Positions 1 through 11,207 of a stretch of 64,000 nt of DNA are shown piece by piece. Within the stretch, counting starts at the first letter, position 1. The number at the start of each line of letters is the position of its first letter. Position numbers and translations under genes: made by a program. The DNA is from Anaspis maculata (Eukaryota; Arthropoda; Insecta; Coleoptera; Scraptiidae). The notes beneath the pieces are model-generated. The model was not told the origin of the DNA. It was given only the letters and a program-made list of their open reading frames with translations, and searched no databases. The stretch is from the NCBI GenBank assembly GCA_949128115.1, contig OX421966.1:52387416-52451415 (forward strand). The letters are read 5' to 3'.

Positions 1-1649
1 ACTCACGTTATTGTTGCGTTTAGTGACTTCATAAGGACCTTCGTAGAAAGGATCCAATCCAGGTTTCAATTTGTCATTTCGGATGAATATGTATTTTTAC
101 ATGTTTTGAGATCCGGATTAAAGAAAAATTTTTGATTTGAAAATATACGTTTTCTAGGTTTTATGTTTTCGAAAAGTTGACGCAAATGAATGATGGTGGA
201 ATTTAAGTTCAGTGAGGTTTGAGATTCAGTGAAAACCTCTCCGGGAATGCGAAGGGGTTGACCGAAAACCAACTCGGCTGGAGAACACTTAAGATCTTCC
301 TTGATCATTGCCCGAAATCCTAGTAAAATCACTGGAAGTTCATCTTTCCAGTGTTGCGTGTTGGCACAAGCTATTATGGCTGACTTTAGTGTGCGGTGGA
401 ACCATTCGACCATTCCATTGCTTTGGGGGTGGTAAGACGTCGTGTGAATTTTGTGTGAACCCAAAAATTAAGGAAATTCCTTAAAGAGGTGTGCTTCAAA
501 TTGCCTGCCTTGATCGGTTGTTATCGTGTGCGGAACACCACATCGACTGACGTAGTGAGTGAAAAGCGTGTTAGCTACTGTTTTTGCAAAAATATTTTTG
601 AGAGGATATACCACCGGCCATCGAGTAAAACGATCTATTACTGTGAGAATATAGCTACAACCACCAGACGGAGGTAAGGGGCCGACAAGATCTAAATGTA
701 TATGTTCGAATATCTGCCTTTGGGAATTTCAAAATGTCCGATTCCGGGTCGAGTATGCTTATGAACTTTTGCCGTTTGACAATTCAAACATTGTTTTGCG
801 CAAAGACTTATATCACTATTCATTCTAGGCCAAAAATATTTACTCCTGATTAATTTCCTTGAATAACGAATTCCAGAATGGGTGATAGAATGTATCTTTT
901 CAAATAATTTTTTAAGTAGTGAATCTGGAACATAGGGTCGACAAGAAGGAGTGGAAACATCACACCATATTTTGTCATGAGAAAATGGAACTACTGATTC
1001 TTTTATTTGTTAGAGGTCATTGACTTGAGTCACACATCTTTGTCTTATTCAGTCTTGAGAATTTTGATGTCTAACTGTGAAGGAAAATCAATGTCCGAGA
1101 TTTCATCGTTGTGTTCAATACGGGATAAGGTGTCAGCAACTAAGTTAAGGTCTCCACTAATGTGATAAATGTCGGTATTGAACTGTGAAATGTAATCTAA
1201 CTGACGATTTTGTCGAGGGCTCTTTTCCGATCTGGTTTTCAAAACAGTTGTCAAAGGTTTGTGGTCTGAGAATGTTTTGAACTCTCTAGTTTCTAAGAAA
1301 AATCGAAAGTGTTTGATAGAAGCAAACATTGCCAAGAGTTCTCGATCAAAAGTAGAATAGGATTGTTCTGTTTTGCTTAGTTCACGTGAAAAATAAGCTA
1401 AAGGTTTCCAATGATTGTCGTTTCTTTGTTCTAATACTGCTCCGATAGCAAGGTTTGAAGCATCGACAGTGAGTCTAATCTCTAGGTTAGGATTCGGATT
1501 GACAAGCAGGGTTGCGTTAACCAATTCATTTTTAATTTAGTTAAAACTGATTTCGCACTCATGAGACCAACTTGAAAAATGTTTGTTTTTTGCATTTTGT
1601 GAGTCCGTAATTAACGGATATAATGGACAAAGAAGTTTTGCAATTTTGG
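1..1649 (-). pseudogene. Ty3/gypsy pol fragment: RNase H, zinc finger and integrase (C-terminal part)
   Basis: Reading leftward, an RNase H domain (about 1524-1045) has the DAS start and the SDHKPL core. It is followed by an HHCC zinc-binding segment (about 930-780, ending in CLNC) and an integrase core in which the catalytic D (LDLVGP, near 690), D (TDQGRQFE, near 510) and E (NGMVEW, near 410) are all recognisable. This is the usual Ty3/gypsy order RT-RNase H-integrase. The frame is broken by a shift between zinc finger and core (near 700) and by a stop near 467, so no complete polyprotein can be made. The element continues beyond position 1. The rest of pol lies at 3485-4018 and 5688-5740, separated by two hairpin insertions. 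Confidence 0.85.
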
Positions 1650-1652
1650 GAA

Positions 1653-3481
1653 TAGTCCGGTGGTTAAGCGTTCAAACTATGCATTTTGAGCTTAAGCAAT
1701 GCGCTTTTGGGGTTTGATTGGGGGTCCCCCAACTTTAATTTCAAGAGTTGGAGACATTGGTGCACTCGATGCGGAGGGGGTCTGGGGGGCCCTTGAAAGT
1801 TGAAGGTGCGAGGCTTCCCACCATATCACCATACCACCACGTAATTCCTACTGGGAGACCATCAAACGACTCTAACCTGTACATTGACAACATTTGTTAC
1901 CATGTCCAAATAGTTCTTCACACTGAAAAAAATTAATTCTTATGACAGATCTAAAAAAACAGTTTTTCTCAATTCTTCATCCCCACAACGAATAAACTGC
2001 CAAGTGTGGTGTCATTTTGGAGTAAACGGCATCCTCTGATTCCATTCACCGAGTCAAAATGTTTGTGAGACCACCGTGCAAAGAATGGCACGCCAAGAAG
2101 TGAGCATTTTCAAGCACCTCATTTAACAGTAGTTTCTTGGCTGTTACCAATCGCTATGATTGATAATTTGGTCATGGATCAATAACTTGAACTTTTTTGT
2201 AACGGTATTGCATGTGCATGAAACTCGACACGAGCATGAAGGCCTGTGAAAAAAAAATTCTCTTGCGGTCGAATTTTTTTTCACGCCTACTGAGCGTCAG
2301 TTCGCAGAGCTCAGGTAGGGAGCGTTTGGATAGCTTTAGAAGCAAAATATTTATATCTATCTAAATATTTGAGCAGTTTAATTCTGGAAATTGATTTATG
2401 AATCATCAATGATTGTTTTGCCGGTCAGTACCCACATGGGGGTTAACTGCAGAAGTGATGGCTAACGGCGGAGGGAATTCAACGCCCAAGATCTTATTCT
2501 GTGCCACTCTGACAGTCATTTTCACGGTTGTTTTTATAAAATTATTTCTTCTCCAAACATAAAAAAACTTACACGTACAAAATGATAACAACCTTGAAGG
2601 TTGGTAGAGGAAAAAAGAAAATAACACTTTAAAAGTTGAATGCCCTCCGTCGTCAGCCATGATCTCTGTGCAGTTAATCCTCATGGGGGTACCTAGTGAC
2701 CGTCAAAATATTCTTTGATGATTCTCAGATCAGTTTCCAGAATTATGCTACTCAGCTTCATAGACAGATATGAAAATTTTGTCTCCAAATCTATCCAAAC
2801 GCTGCCTGCCTGAGCCCAACAAACTAACGCTCAGTAGGCGTGAAATAAATTCGACCGCTGGAGAAAAATATTTTTTCCAGGCCTCCACGCTCGTGTCGAG
2901 TTTTATTCACATCCATTACCGTTACAAAAGAGTTCAAGTTATTGATCCATGACAAAATTATCAATCATATCGATTGGTATCAGCCAATAAACTACTGTTA
3001 AATGAGGTGCTCAAAAATGCTCACTTCTTGGCGTGCCATTCTTTGCTCGGTGGTCTCATAAACATTTTGACTCGGTGAATGAAATCAGAGGATGCCGTTT
3101 ACTTTAAAATGACACCAAACTTGGCAGTTTATTCGTTGTGGGGATGAAGAATTGAGAAAAACTGTTTTTTCCGATCTGTCATAAGAATTAATTTTTTTCA
3201 GTGTGAAGAACTGTTGGAACATGGTAACAAATGTTGTCAATGTGTAGGTTAGAGTCGTTTGATGACATCCAAGTAGGAATTACGTGGTGGTATGGTGATT
3301 TGGTGGGAAGCCTCGCACCTTCAACTTTCAAGGGCCCCCCAGACCCCCTTCGCATCGAGTGCACCGATGTCTCCAACTCTTGAAATTAAGGTTTGCGTAT
3401 CCCCAATCGAACTCCAAAAGCGCATTGCTTAAGCTCAAAATGCATAGTTCGAGCTTTTTTTGGCGCTTAACCACCGTACTA
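1653..3481. mobile_element. Hairpin (foldback) element 1 inserted in gypsy pol
   Basis: A 1.83-kb palindrome with long diverged arms. The left end starts TAGTCCGGTGGTTAAGCG and the right end is its near-perfect reverse complement. The arms contain mirrored copies of the same short open frame (1748-1936 plus, 3188-3376 minus), which shows the symmetry and is not evidence of a gene. A 3-bp duplication GAA flanks it (1650-1652 and 3482-3484). Excising element and one repeat makes the surrounding pol sequence collinear with gypsy elements. No transposase is visible, so it is non-autonomous. Superfamily not assigned. Confidence 0.82.
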
Positions 3482-4018
3482 GAATGAATCTGTGATAATA
3501 ATTCACCATGCCAACGAATTTTTGCAATTGTTTGAGAGATAGTGGTTTGGAAAATTGTTTAATAATTTCAACTCTATCTTCTGAAGGGACAATACCTTCT
3601 GGGCTTTTGTGGCTTAGAAAGTTCATGTTCCTTGTGCCAAAAATACATTTAGTGGGTTTAATGTTTAGTCCGTATGACTGTAAACGTTGAAAAACGATTT
3701 CTAGATGTTCTAAGTGTTCATTTTCAGATTTGCTAAATATAAGAATGTCATCGAGGTAGCAGAATAAAAAATTGAGACCGTTGAGAACTTCGTTCATAAA
3801 TCTTTGGAATGTTTGTCCTGCGTTTCTCAAACCGAATATAATCGCAAAAAGTTGAAAAGTCCAAATGGTGTGGTAATGGCAGTTTTGTGAATGTCTTCGT
3901 CTGCAACAGGTATTTGATGATAAGCTCTGACAAGGTCTATTTTAGAAAAAAAATTTGCAACCATGTGAATACATGTTGAAATTTTGAATGTATGGCAATG
4001 GATATCTGTCTGGTATTG
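3482..4018 (-). pseudogene. Ty3/gypsy pol fragment: reverse transcriptase palm
   Basis: The minus strand encodes RT motifs: [12 protein letters not shown] and TTPFGLFNF (about 3960-3840), then NAGQTFQRFMN, then the catalytic YLDD box (FCYLDDILIFS, about 3760) and the LKQLQKFVGMVNYYHRF connection to RNase H. A one-base shift near 3830-3840 separates the two halves, so this copy is dead. It belongs to the same element as 1-1649 and 5688-5740. Confidence 0.85.
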
Positions 4019-5687
4019 TAGTGGACGTGGTACAACCGAAATAGGGAATATAAGTTGCAAATGATGATAAAGGCAAACCACTTGTCAGGGTTACAACTGA
4101 GATCTAAATAAACGATTTGACCCGCAGTGCTTTTATTTTTGTCCCTTAGGATTTAAATAGCGCCCCTTTTTCAAAATGGTGGATATTATCTAGGGGCAGA
4201 AGGTATCGAATAGCCTGGTGATGTCCAGCTTAGTAGAAATATAAAGGGCTATGTCTCAATCGGTTTCTGAAACATCAAACACCAATTAAAAAAATGGTGG
4301 AACATTGACATCTACCGTAGGCAAATTTGGTGGAGGCGCCAAGAGGAATTTAGTACTGTCATAAGAAAATTGCTGTTACATTTTTATTTTTCAACGGATT
4401 TTAACACAAGACATTTCATTTTGTGAAAAAGTGAATTTTTCATGTTACCTTATACCTATCATTGAAAAAAGATGTTGAGGAATGTTGAAAAAAAAATAAA
4501 AAATTATTTGAAAAAAAAAAAGATTTTTTACATTTTTTTATTTTTATGCAATTTGCCCTATTTGTAGACTTTGATGTGCCCTAATGATGTCTGAAAAGAA
4601 GTTTTTGACAATATCTGAATTTTGGTCTATGTGACATTAAAATGTTTATATACATATGAAAGCACATTAAATCCTCCACAGTTTGACATCTGAACCAGCT
4701 TTGTGCGACCCACGGTTCTTGAGTTAGACCTTCTGGAAGTATCAATTTTTGGTTCCAAAAGAAATAAAAATCACCTCTTAGGGCTGTGCCAGGTCCACCA
4801 ATGTTCATGATTTAAGATAAATGACGACGCGTTATCGATGAGTGACTTGATTAAGACATGGTGGCGATCCAGTGGTAAAATCCGGTAGGCACGGTCACTA
4901 TTCAACACCGAAAATTGATACTTCCGGAAGCTCTAGCTCAAGAACCCCGAGTCGCACAGAAATGGTTTGGGTGTCAAATCGTGGAGAATTGAATGTACTT
5001 TCATACGTATATAAACATTTCAATCTCGCATGGACAAAAATTTAGATATTGTCAAAAACTTCTCTTCAGATTTCATTTTTTCAACATGGCGGTGCGCACT
5101 GCAAAGATATAAATCGGAAAAGTGCAAATTTAGAAAGGACACAACAAAATCTACAAATATGGCAATTTTCATAAAAATAAAAAAATAAAAAAATCTCTTT
5201 TTTTTCAGAATTATTTTTCATTTTTTCTTCAACATTCCTCAATGTCTTTTTTTATGGAAGGTATAAGATAACAAGAAGAATTTACTTTTTAACAAAATGA
5301 GATACCTTGTGTTAAAATCGGTTGAAAAATAAAAATGTTACAGCAATTTTCTTATGACCGTACAAAATTTATGTTGGCGCCTCCACCAAATTTGCCTGCG
5401 ACAGATGTCAATGTTCCATCATTTTTTTAAAAAGTGTTCGATGTCCTAAAAATCAATCGAGACATAGCTCCATATATTTCAACGAAGCTGGACATCACCA
5501 GGCTATTCGATACTTTCTGCCCCTAGATAAAATCCGCCATTTTGAAAAAGGGGCGCCATTCAAATCCTAAGGGACGAAAATGAAAGTACTGCGGGTCAAA
5601 TCGTTTATTCAAGTCTTAGTTACGATCCTGCCAAGTGGTTTGCCTCTATCATCATTTGCAACTTGTTTTTTCCTACCACGTCCACTA
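4019..5687. mobile_element. Hairpin (foldback) element 2 inserted in gypsy pol
   Basis: A 1.67-kb palindrome with ends TAGTGGACGTGGTA and TACCACGTCCACTA. It is flanked by a 3-bp duplication TTG (4016-4018 and 5688-5690). The arms pair over most of the length; for example CTAGGGGCAGAAGGTATCGA near 4190 is mirrored near 5505. As with element 1 the ends read TAG...CTA and the duplication is 3 bp, so both may have been moved by the same kind of transposase. No coding capacity seen. Confidence 0.82.
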
Positions 5688-5740
5688 TTGTAACTAAATT
5701 CAGTTGTCTGTAGTCTCCACAAGGTCTCCAGTCAATGGTA
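5688..5740 (-). pseudogene. Ty3/gypsy pol fragment: RT N-terminal motif
   Basis: Encodes the RT motif WRPCGDYRQLN (minus strand), the segment that precedes the palm piece at 3482-4018 in gypsy RTs. Upstream (rightward) the similarity stops near 5740, where an unrelated repeat arm begins, so the gag-protease side of this element is missing. Confidence 0.75.
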
Positions 5741-6050
5741 AAAAACGTTACTGAAGCTGAAACACCGATATTCATAACTGTGTTATTGGAATGCATGGAA
5801 TATTTTTTTTGGGAAATCACGCTCGTACTGAATTTTCGGCATATTTACACTGTTCTATTGGTCACCCTGTAGCAACCTTATGTAACACTGTTCGTATTTG
5901 ACGTGATCAAGGCATAAAAACGAAAGATTGGGCTATCAAACACTGAAAACCGATATGAAATCGCTCACGGGAATCAGAAGTTATGATGATTTTAGGAATC
6001 GTCTGAATTTGCTTGTCCCCTAGATTCTTTTGATGTGTGTACATTACCGT
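5741..6050. repeat. Single arm of the repeat at 46.85-47.45 kb
   Basis: Closely matches 47157-47455 in the same orientation (shared blocks include ACTGAAGCTGAA, GGAATGCATG, CACCCTGTAGCAACCTTAT and GAATTTGCTTG). At 47 kb the sequence is one arm of a hairpin; here only one arm is present, abutting the truncated gypsy pol. Noncoding. Confidence 0.75.
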
Positions 6051-6059
6051 TTAGACTAA

Positions 6060-7440
6060 ATACGTGTAACTCCGACGAGGTGCATCCCTCCTCGTCCGCC
6101 AGTGTGGCCTTCGTTGCGCCCCAAGGTTGGTCCGAAGAAAAATTAAGATCGGAGTCCGGAGGCTGTGATAAAGCGTCTAGGTAGCGCGAGTTAAATAAGT
6201 AGCAAGCGCACTCGTCCCGCGGTAAACACAAGGTCCCAACGGTGACCGAGAGAGGGCGCCGTGCGGCCAAGCCACCGCACCGCGTCCAACGACCCAACGT
6301 AAGTAAAGTTGTGGCGGACGGCCACATCATCCAATTCCACTGGATCGCATGTACGCATGTCTTTGTAAAGACGTTGTACAGAGAATGCATCAGTCTTAAA
6401 AAGACACGCAGTTTGTGCCAGTCGCAATCGGCAAGGCGAACATCTAGGGAGGGTACATGAACGGTGCTTGATGAATTAACTGGCCGCGGCCGACCAATTC
6501 GTACACCAAGTGCCAATCTAGTTTGTTTGAACCAAGCCGACGACGGCCAACTGACGCGGTGATGCCGGGATCGCACTTCTCGCCACTTTGCATTGAGATG
6601 CAATAGTGTCCTGCGGGTCACCTTTGTGGGGGATTAGCGGTGTCGAAGCCGTGGATGACAACCTGACCGTTGTCCTGAGCCTCTGATACCGCGACATCAA
6701 CCGAAAGGGGGCGACTGTGTGGATGCCCCACCGTGTTAATACCGCGTCCTGCGGGTCGCTCTCTCTGGTGTCCTGTCTACGGATAACACGGTTGTCTGGG
6801 ACGTGGGTACCGGACGAGTACCTGAAGGAGACCGCTGTGTGGATCGCTCTCTTGTAGGCTATACTCCACCTTACACTGTTGCGGGGTGGAGACGGAAGCG
6901 CACTTCTCGCCACTTTGCATTGAGATGTGGGGGATTAGCGGTGTCGAAGCCGTGGATGACAACCTGACCGTTGTCCTGAGCCTCTGATACCGCGACATCA
7001 ACCGAAAGGGGGCGACTGTGTGGATGCCCCTCCGTGTTAATACCGCGTCCTGCGGGTCGTCTTCGTGGCGCTCTCTCTGGTGTCCTGTCTACGGATAACA
7101 CGGTTGTCTGGGACGTGGGTACCGGACGAGTGACCTGAAGGGGGCTGCTGTGTGGATTGCTCTTGTAGGCTTACTCCACCTCACACTGTTGCGGGGTGGA
7201 GCGGATACGAAGAGTACCCTAGACTGTTGCGGGGTCGGAACCCATCGGTGCTTCACACCAAACGAGTAGCGCATTGCACTGAAGTTGGATAATTGACGGT
7301 AGTCGTGTTGTTGTAGTAGATTCCCACAGGGTGGATAGGTGCGGTCACATTTCTCTCTAAGTAATGTTGTAAACTGTGAATATAGTTGTTGTCTTTTTGA
7401 TACTTGTTTGAGATATTGTTGTGTGTTCAATATACTAAAG
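6060..7440. other. GC-rich block of unknown nature, possible LTR or 5' region
   Basis: Distinctly more GC- and CpG-rich than the AT-rich surroundings. Open frames here (for example 5992-6621 minus) have no recognisable domain, and the internal direct repeats shift between them, so I do not call a gene. The block ends just before two motifs resembling primer-binding sites at about 7482 and 7608, which makes an LTR or 5' untranslated region of a plus-strand retroelement the most likely explanation. Low certainty. Confidence 0.35.
6568..7205. repeat. Two tandem direct repeats of about 310-330 bp
   Basis: The block 6568-6898 (GCACTTCTCGCCACTTTGCA ... TGTTGCGGGGTGGAG) recurs almost unchanged at 6899-7205. 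Shared segments include CGAAGCCGTGGATGACAACC and GATACCGCGACATCAACCG. A 24-base stretch after GAGATG in copy 1 is absent from copy 2, and copy 2 has TCTTCGTGGC inserted near 7060. Tandem duplication inside the GC-rich block. Confidence 0.8.
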
Positions 7441-7479
7441 TAAAACCCGAATCTTGTTTAAATTCCTTGCGGTAAAGTA

Positions 7480-7630
7480 AGGTGGCGCCCGAGCAAACCC
7501 CCTAGAGAGAAACGCATCGATTCATGTGGGAAGAGTAAGAACCCGCGAATCTATTCGAGTTAAAAGAGGAAAGACGGCTTTCATTTTCTCCCCCCCCCCC
7601 GTTACAAACTGGCGCCCGAGCAGGGACCAG
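7480..7630 (+). promoter_or_regulatory. Primer-binding-site-like motifs
   Basis: GGTGGCGCCCGAGCA at about 7482 and CTGGCGCCCGAGCAGGGACC at about 7607 share the TGGCGCCC core typical of tRNA-primed LTR retroelement binding sites. They follow LTR-like sequence, but no gag frame follows downstream, so this would be a dead 5' end. No tRNA is assigned. Confidence 0.35.
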
Positions 7631-7639
7631 TTAAAAGAG

Positions 7640-9390
7640 AAACAACTCTTTTCATTTTTCCCCCCGTTACAAGGCTTCAATGGAGGGTAGTGATGGAAGA
7701 ATTGTGACAGTCAGTTAGGAAATGCAAAATAACTAACTGATGAGGGCGAAGGGCCAATCCATAAACCCAAAACGTAAGATTCGGAAGACGCGAAGCTATC
7801 ATTATAAAAGTCCACGAAATGAATGCCGCATTCGCGACGTGAATAAATTACCACTCGCGCGATGTGTACGGCGCGTAGAGATCAACCAAGCCAGCATATA
7901 TTGTTTTTAATTACAGTGTGAATGAATGCGCGAAATGACCGGAGTAAAATATCGAGTCACGTTTTAGTGAGATGACCATCTAACAGGTAGGGAATGTTAT
8001 CCACACATTAAATGTGAAAGAATTATTTGGTGAAACGTGAATACATGAGACCCCGATATACATATTATGTATACCACCGTCGCGTCTCAGCAGCACATGA
8101 ATGCGCATGGGAAAAGTATCACATAAACTGCATCGCTGCACCATCTCTCTCATGATAGAATAATTACAGAGACTCTGTCGACGTTCGAACCTCTCTCTCT
8201 CTGTTAATTCTCTATCGTAATGACCGTATTTGCTAATTATCTTTCTGATGGGCTGACGTCACACGCTTCTCGGTGACGTAACCATTAGCGTCGGTGACCG
8301 CGTATTGTTGATAATGATTATTTTAAGGGCATTTCCTAATTTTACTCGATAAATGAAGTATACCTAGCCTAGACTGGCTAGCTGTTCATCACTTCTTGTA
8401 CTTTGTAAATACCTTTTTTTTTTTCCTGCATCAACAGCTAGGTTATTAGCAGGCTTTTTCCGTCGGGGTTTTCCTGTAACGATAACAATGATGACGTAGA
8501 TTTACATCTTTGGATCAGTGGGGAATTCATCAGTGGGGTTTCGTTTCGATTGCTTTCTCGTTTCATCCCTCTTCCTGGGGCATCACCGCACGATAGTATG
8601 TAGACGCCCCAGTACTAAGGGACGCGTGAAAAAGTCCATCTGGTCCAGTGCGGATTTGAACCCGGGACCTTCGCATTTGAAAGTGGGGCCGAGTTCACCG
8701 TGCGACCGACTAAGTTGAATACCTATTTTGCTTTTGTAAAAACATTGTGTTTGTTGGTTGATTTTACCAAATGTCTTTGGATCAAAATGACATAATTACT
8801 GCATTTACAAGAAAGTTCACATTACCTGCCAGACGGTTGCTTGGAAAGCTTGGGGAGCACGTCTATCACAAGATACCCTCGCGTGCTTAACGGTTGTCCA
8901 AACCTCCTCCTGACCCGCGAAAAGGGAGAGAAACAGATCTCGCGGTGGTGGCAGCGATTACGCTATCAAAATTAGTTCTAAGGCCTTTCTCTATAATCTA
9001 GTACTATGTACCATGATCATTTCCCCTGTAATAAATATCGTATTTGGCCCGGTGGTACAAAAATGACACCAGTTGGAATCTATTTTATGACTCGCAAATT
9101 TTCTACGCAAGTCATATAATTTTATTATTTATAATTTCTCTTGAACACCCTTAGGTGTAACATATGGTGGCATTCAGTGGGATCTTTATAGAGCCAAATA
9201 TCCATCATTACAATAACTCCCTTTCAAAAAAACTAAAAGTAGCCCTCCGTGTCCGTGTTACAAAGGAGTGCGAAAAATCCGAAAATTTAAGGATCCCTTC
9301 AGAATTTGACAAGAAATAACATACTAAAAGTCCCCATCTGTCCGAGGCTTGGCATTTTTTCTGTGGGAGGTCGAAGGTAAAAGAAGTTAC
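7640..9390. other. Intergenic, no gene recognised
   Basis: No open frame with domain similarity. It contains a pyrimidine tract near 7585, a possible minus-strand tRNA-like segment (8640-8735) and, at about 9160-9185, the sequence GTAACATATGGTGGCATTCA. That last motif resembles an LTR end followed by a primer-binding site, so remnants of a further LTR element are possible. Confidence 0.3.
8640..8735 (-). repeat. tRNA-like sequence, probable SINE head or tRNA relic
   Basis: On the minus strand the segment contains a B-box-like GGTCCCGGGTTCAAATCC, preceded by an A-box-like TTAGTCGGTCGCACGGTG. I could not form a complete cloverleaf, so a functional tRNA is unlikely. Confidence 0.35.
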
Positions 9391-10060
9391 TGTTTTTGAA
9401 TTCGTTGCTTTTTTCATACTTTCTTCATTAGACCTTATATTTTCAAGGTCGAGAAACACAATGCAATAAGTTTCCAGAAAATGTAATGCACCAGTGGCGT
9501 ACCAGACGACTGCGAAGGGGTCGAGGTGCATATTTCACAAAGTCGTATGGTAAACCGTGACTAACACCTTTTTCGACATGTTTGGTATCACTTATAACTA
9601 AATCGCACTCTCTGATTTCAAAAATAACTATAAAATTGTGATAGCGACGTATTGAAACCGGTTTTATCAGACAAAAACATGATTTTTTACCTTTAAATTT
9701 GATGCTTTGTAGCTATAGTTCTCTCAGTGTCCAATGTATTCCTAACTATGATTTTTATTTAGACAGTTGGGTTTGAGCTATCTCACACACAAGTGTCATT
9801 TTTTTGATTTCTTTTCCTGTTTTTACAAAGTCACGAGGTTATTTTGATTCTTAAAATGTGTCCTGTCAAAGCTTGACTTGATGAAACGTGCAATTTCACA
9901 GGAAAAATTAGGCTACTAAAAATTTTGCTCCAAAAAGTGTACGGGATATAACTCATTAGTGAGAATACCAATTACCTTCAAAACAAGCCATCATTTTAGT
10001 TGAAAATCTGTCGAGTAGGACAGAATAAGCTCTCGCTAATTACGCGCTTTCTTTTTTCAT
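9390..10060. repeat. Repeat R1, single arm
   Basis: Matches 42330-42714 plus 44399-44610 in the same orientation and 46000-46700 in reverse (shared: AAGGTCGAGAAACACAATGC, GACATGTTTGGTATCA, GTCAAAGCTTGA, AAAAATTAGGCTA). Here only one arm is present, next to receptor exon A, where a second exon would be expected. Noncoding. Confidence 0.75.
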
Positions 10061-10263
10061 CATTTTGAAAAAAGCCACCAGAAATCAGATAAGAGAATAC
10101 TGAAGAGAGAAAGGAATATCGACATGACCAAATAAAATACTGTTTCGAAGACTATCCTTTATGAACTGAATCATTTTTATGAAACTTCCACAAGTACCGC
10201 CACGGGTAACACATGAGCGCCCGGACTATTGCTTTAGCTTCACAAAAAATGTGACACTCTTAC

Positions 10264-11106
10264 CATAATGTAACCTACAAAGGAAGCTGAAGACCATAGC
10301 ACGGAGGTATAGCAACCTGGACACGCCTCCGACTTGGTCTTTGAAATCATATAGTTCAATGACGTCACAATGTGCGCCTCGGCGATGCCAACAATAAAAA
10401 CCAAAATCCACCCAAAAATTTCATTGAACAACTCAACAGTGTCGCCCAAAGTTCTGGAAATTTCTTCAACTTTTCGTATGAGTTCCACTTTCTTTCCGCT
10501 GGTAGTCACACGGCATTCCAGGTACTTGTTCAAACTACAGTATCTCAATCCGATGGAATGACTCAAGTAATAGATCACAACCATGACGTAGAAGTCATAA
10601 TATATGCACACGTGATGCACCACGAACGTGACATGCGTCTCAAACTTCAGCTGGAGCGACCAGGTGTATATCATGTACGCCCATGTTCCGAGAAACACAC
10701 TGTGGGCAAGCACCAGTTCTGCGTAGACTTTTTTCGTGGAACCGGAAATCCAAATGCTCAAATCCAGGTCGATGGATTGAAGATTGTTATGGAGTTTTTT
10801 CCAAGCGTCTGATTTGAAGACGCACGGCACCAAGATGGCGGTCACTGCTAAGAAAAGACTCGACAAACCGTTGAGGTACTGCAAAATGAACTGGGTCGTT
10901 GTATAATTAGCTGGTACCATTTTCAATCGCACAGTCATTTCACAGATTGTCCCGATAGACAACACGGATGCAAAGAAAAGCGCTTGGAACTTGCTGAAGT
11001 TGATATGGCTCAAATCCCTTTTCTCAAAATCGTAACACGGAGTGACCGCAATGATTCTCCCGATTGCGTACACCAGCTTCAAACACGACATGTCGCTTTG
11101 ACCCAT
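10264..11106 (-). pseudogene. Gustatory receptor A, first exon only (orphan or truncated gene)
   Basis: 281 codons from ATG 11106 to a phase-0 donor (ATG|GTAAGAGT, GT at 10262-10263). The layout follows the other units: a short N-terminus with VTPCYDFE aligning to VPSYDFDE, a Q-AFF region, several hydrophobic segments, and FNEIFGW before TM5-6. It is the most divergent member of the cluster and starts only about 100 bp past the stop of unit B. No second exon is found between 10240 and position 1. A 12-residue reading ending MIQF lies at about 10170-10205 in another frame and may be a remnant of a deleted C-terminal exon. The first exon has no internal stop, so it may be recently dead, or may use an exon outside the window. 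Confidence 0.6.
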
Positions 11107-11189
11107 GTCCAATTGGAAATGGAATCAATGAGTTTGATTCGGAGCATGACTACTTTGGTGAATTGGACACATTTAATCGTATAGGTTTG

Positions 11190-11195
11190 TTTATT
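11190..11195 (-). terminator. Polyadenylation signal of receptor B
   Basis: AATAAA on the minus strand, 13 nt past the stop codon of exon 2. Confidence 0.6.
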
Positions 11196-11207
11196 TTTGT
11201 TTGTAGT

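Noticed and set aside
1748..1936. Small conserved protein with a second copy at 3188-3376
   Set aside because: The two copies are the mirrored arms of one palindrome, so their similarity is not evidence of coding.
5992..6621. 209-codon minus-strand frame
   Set aside because: No domain, crosses from a repeat arm into the GC-rich block; length explained by high GC.
10372..10812. 146-codon plus-strand frame opposite receptor A
   Set aside because: Antisense shadow of receptor exon A; no family similarity.
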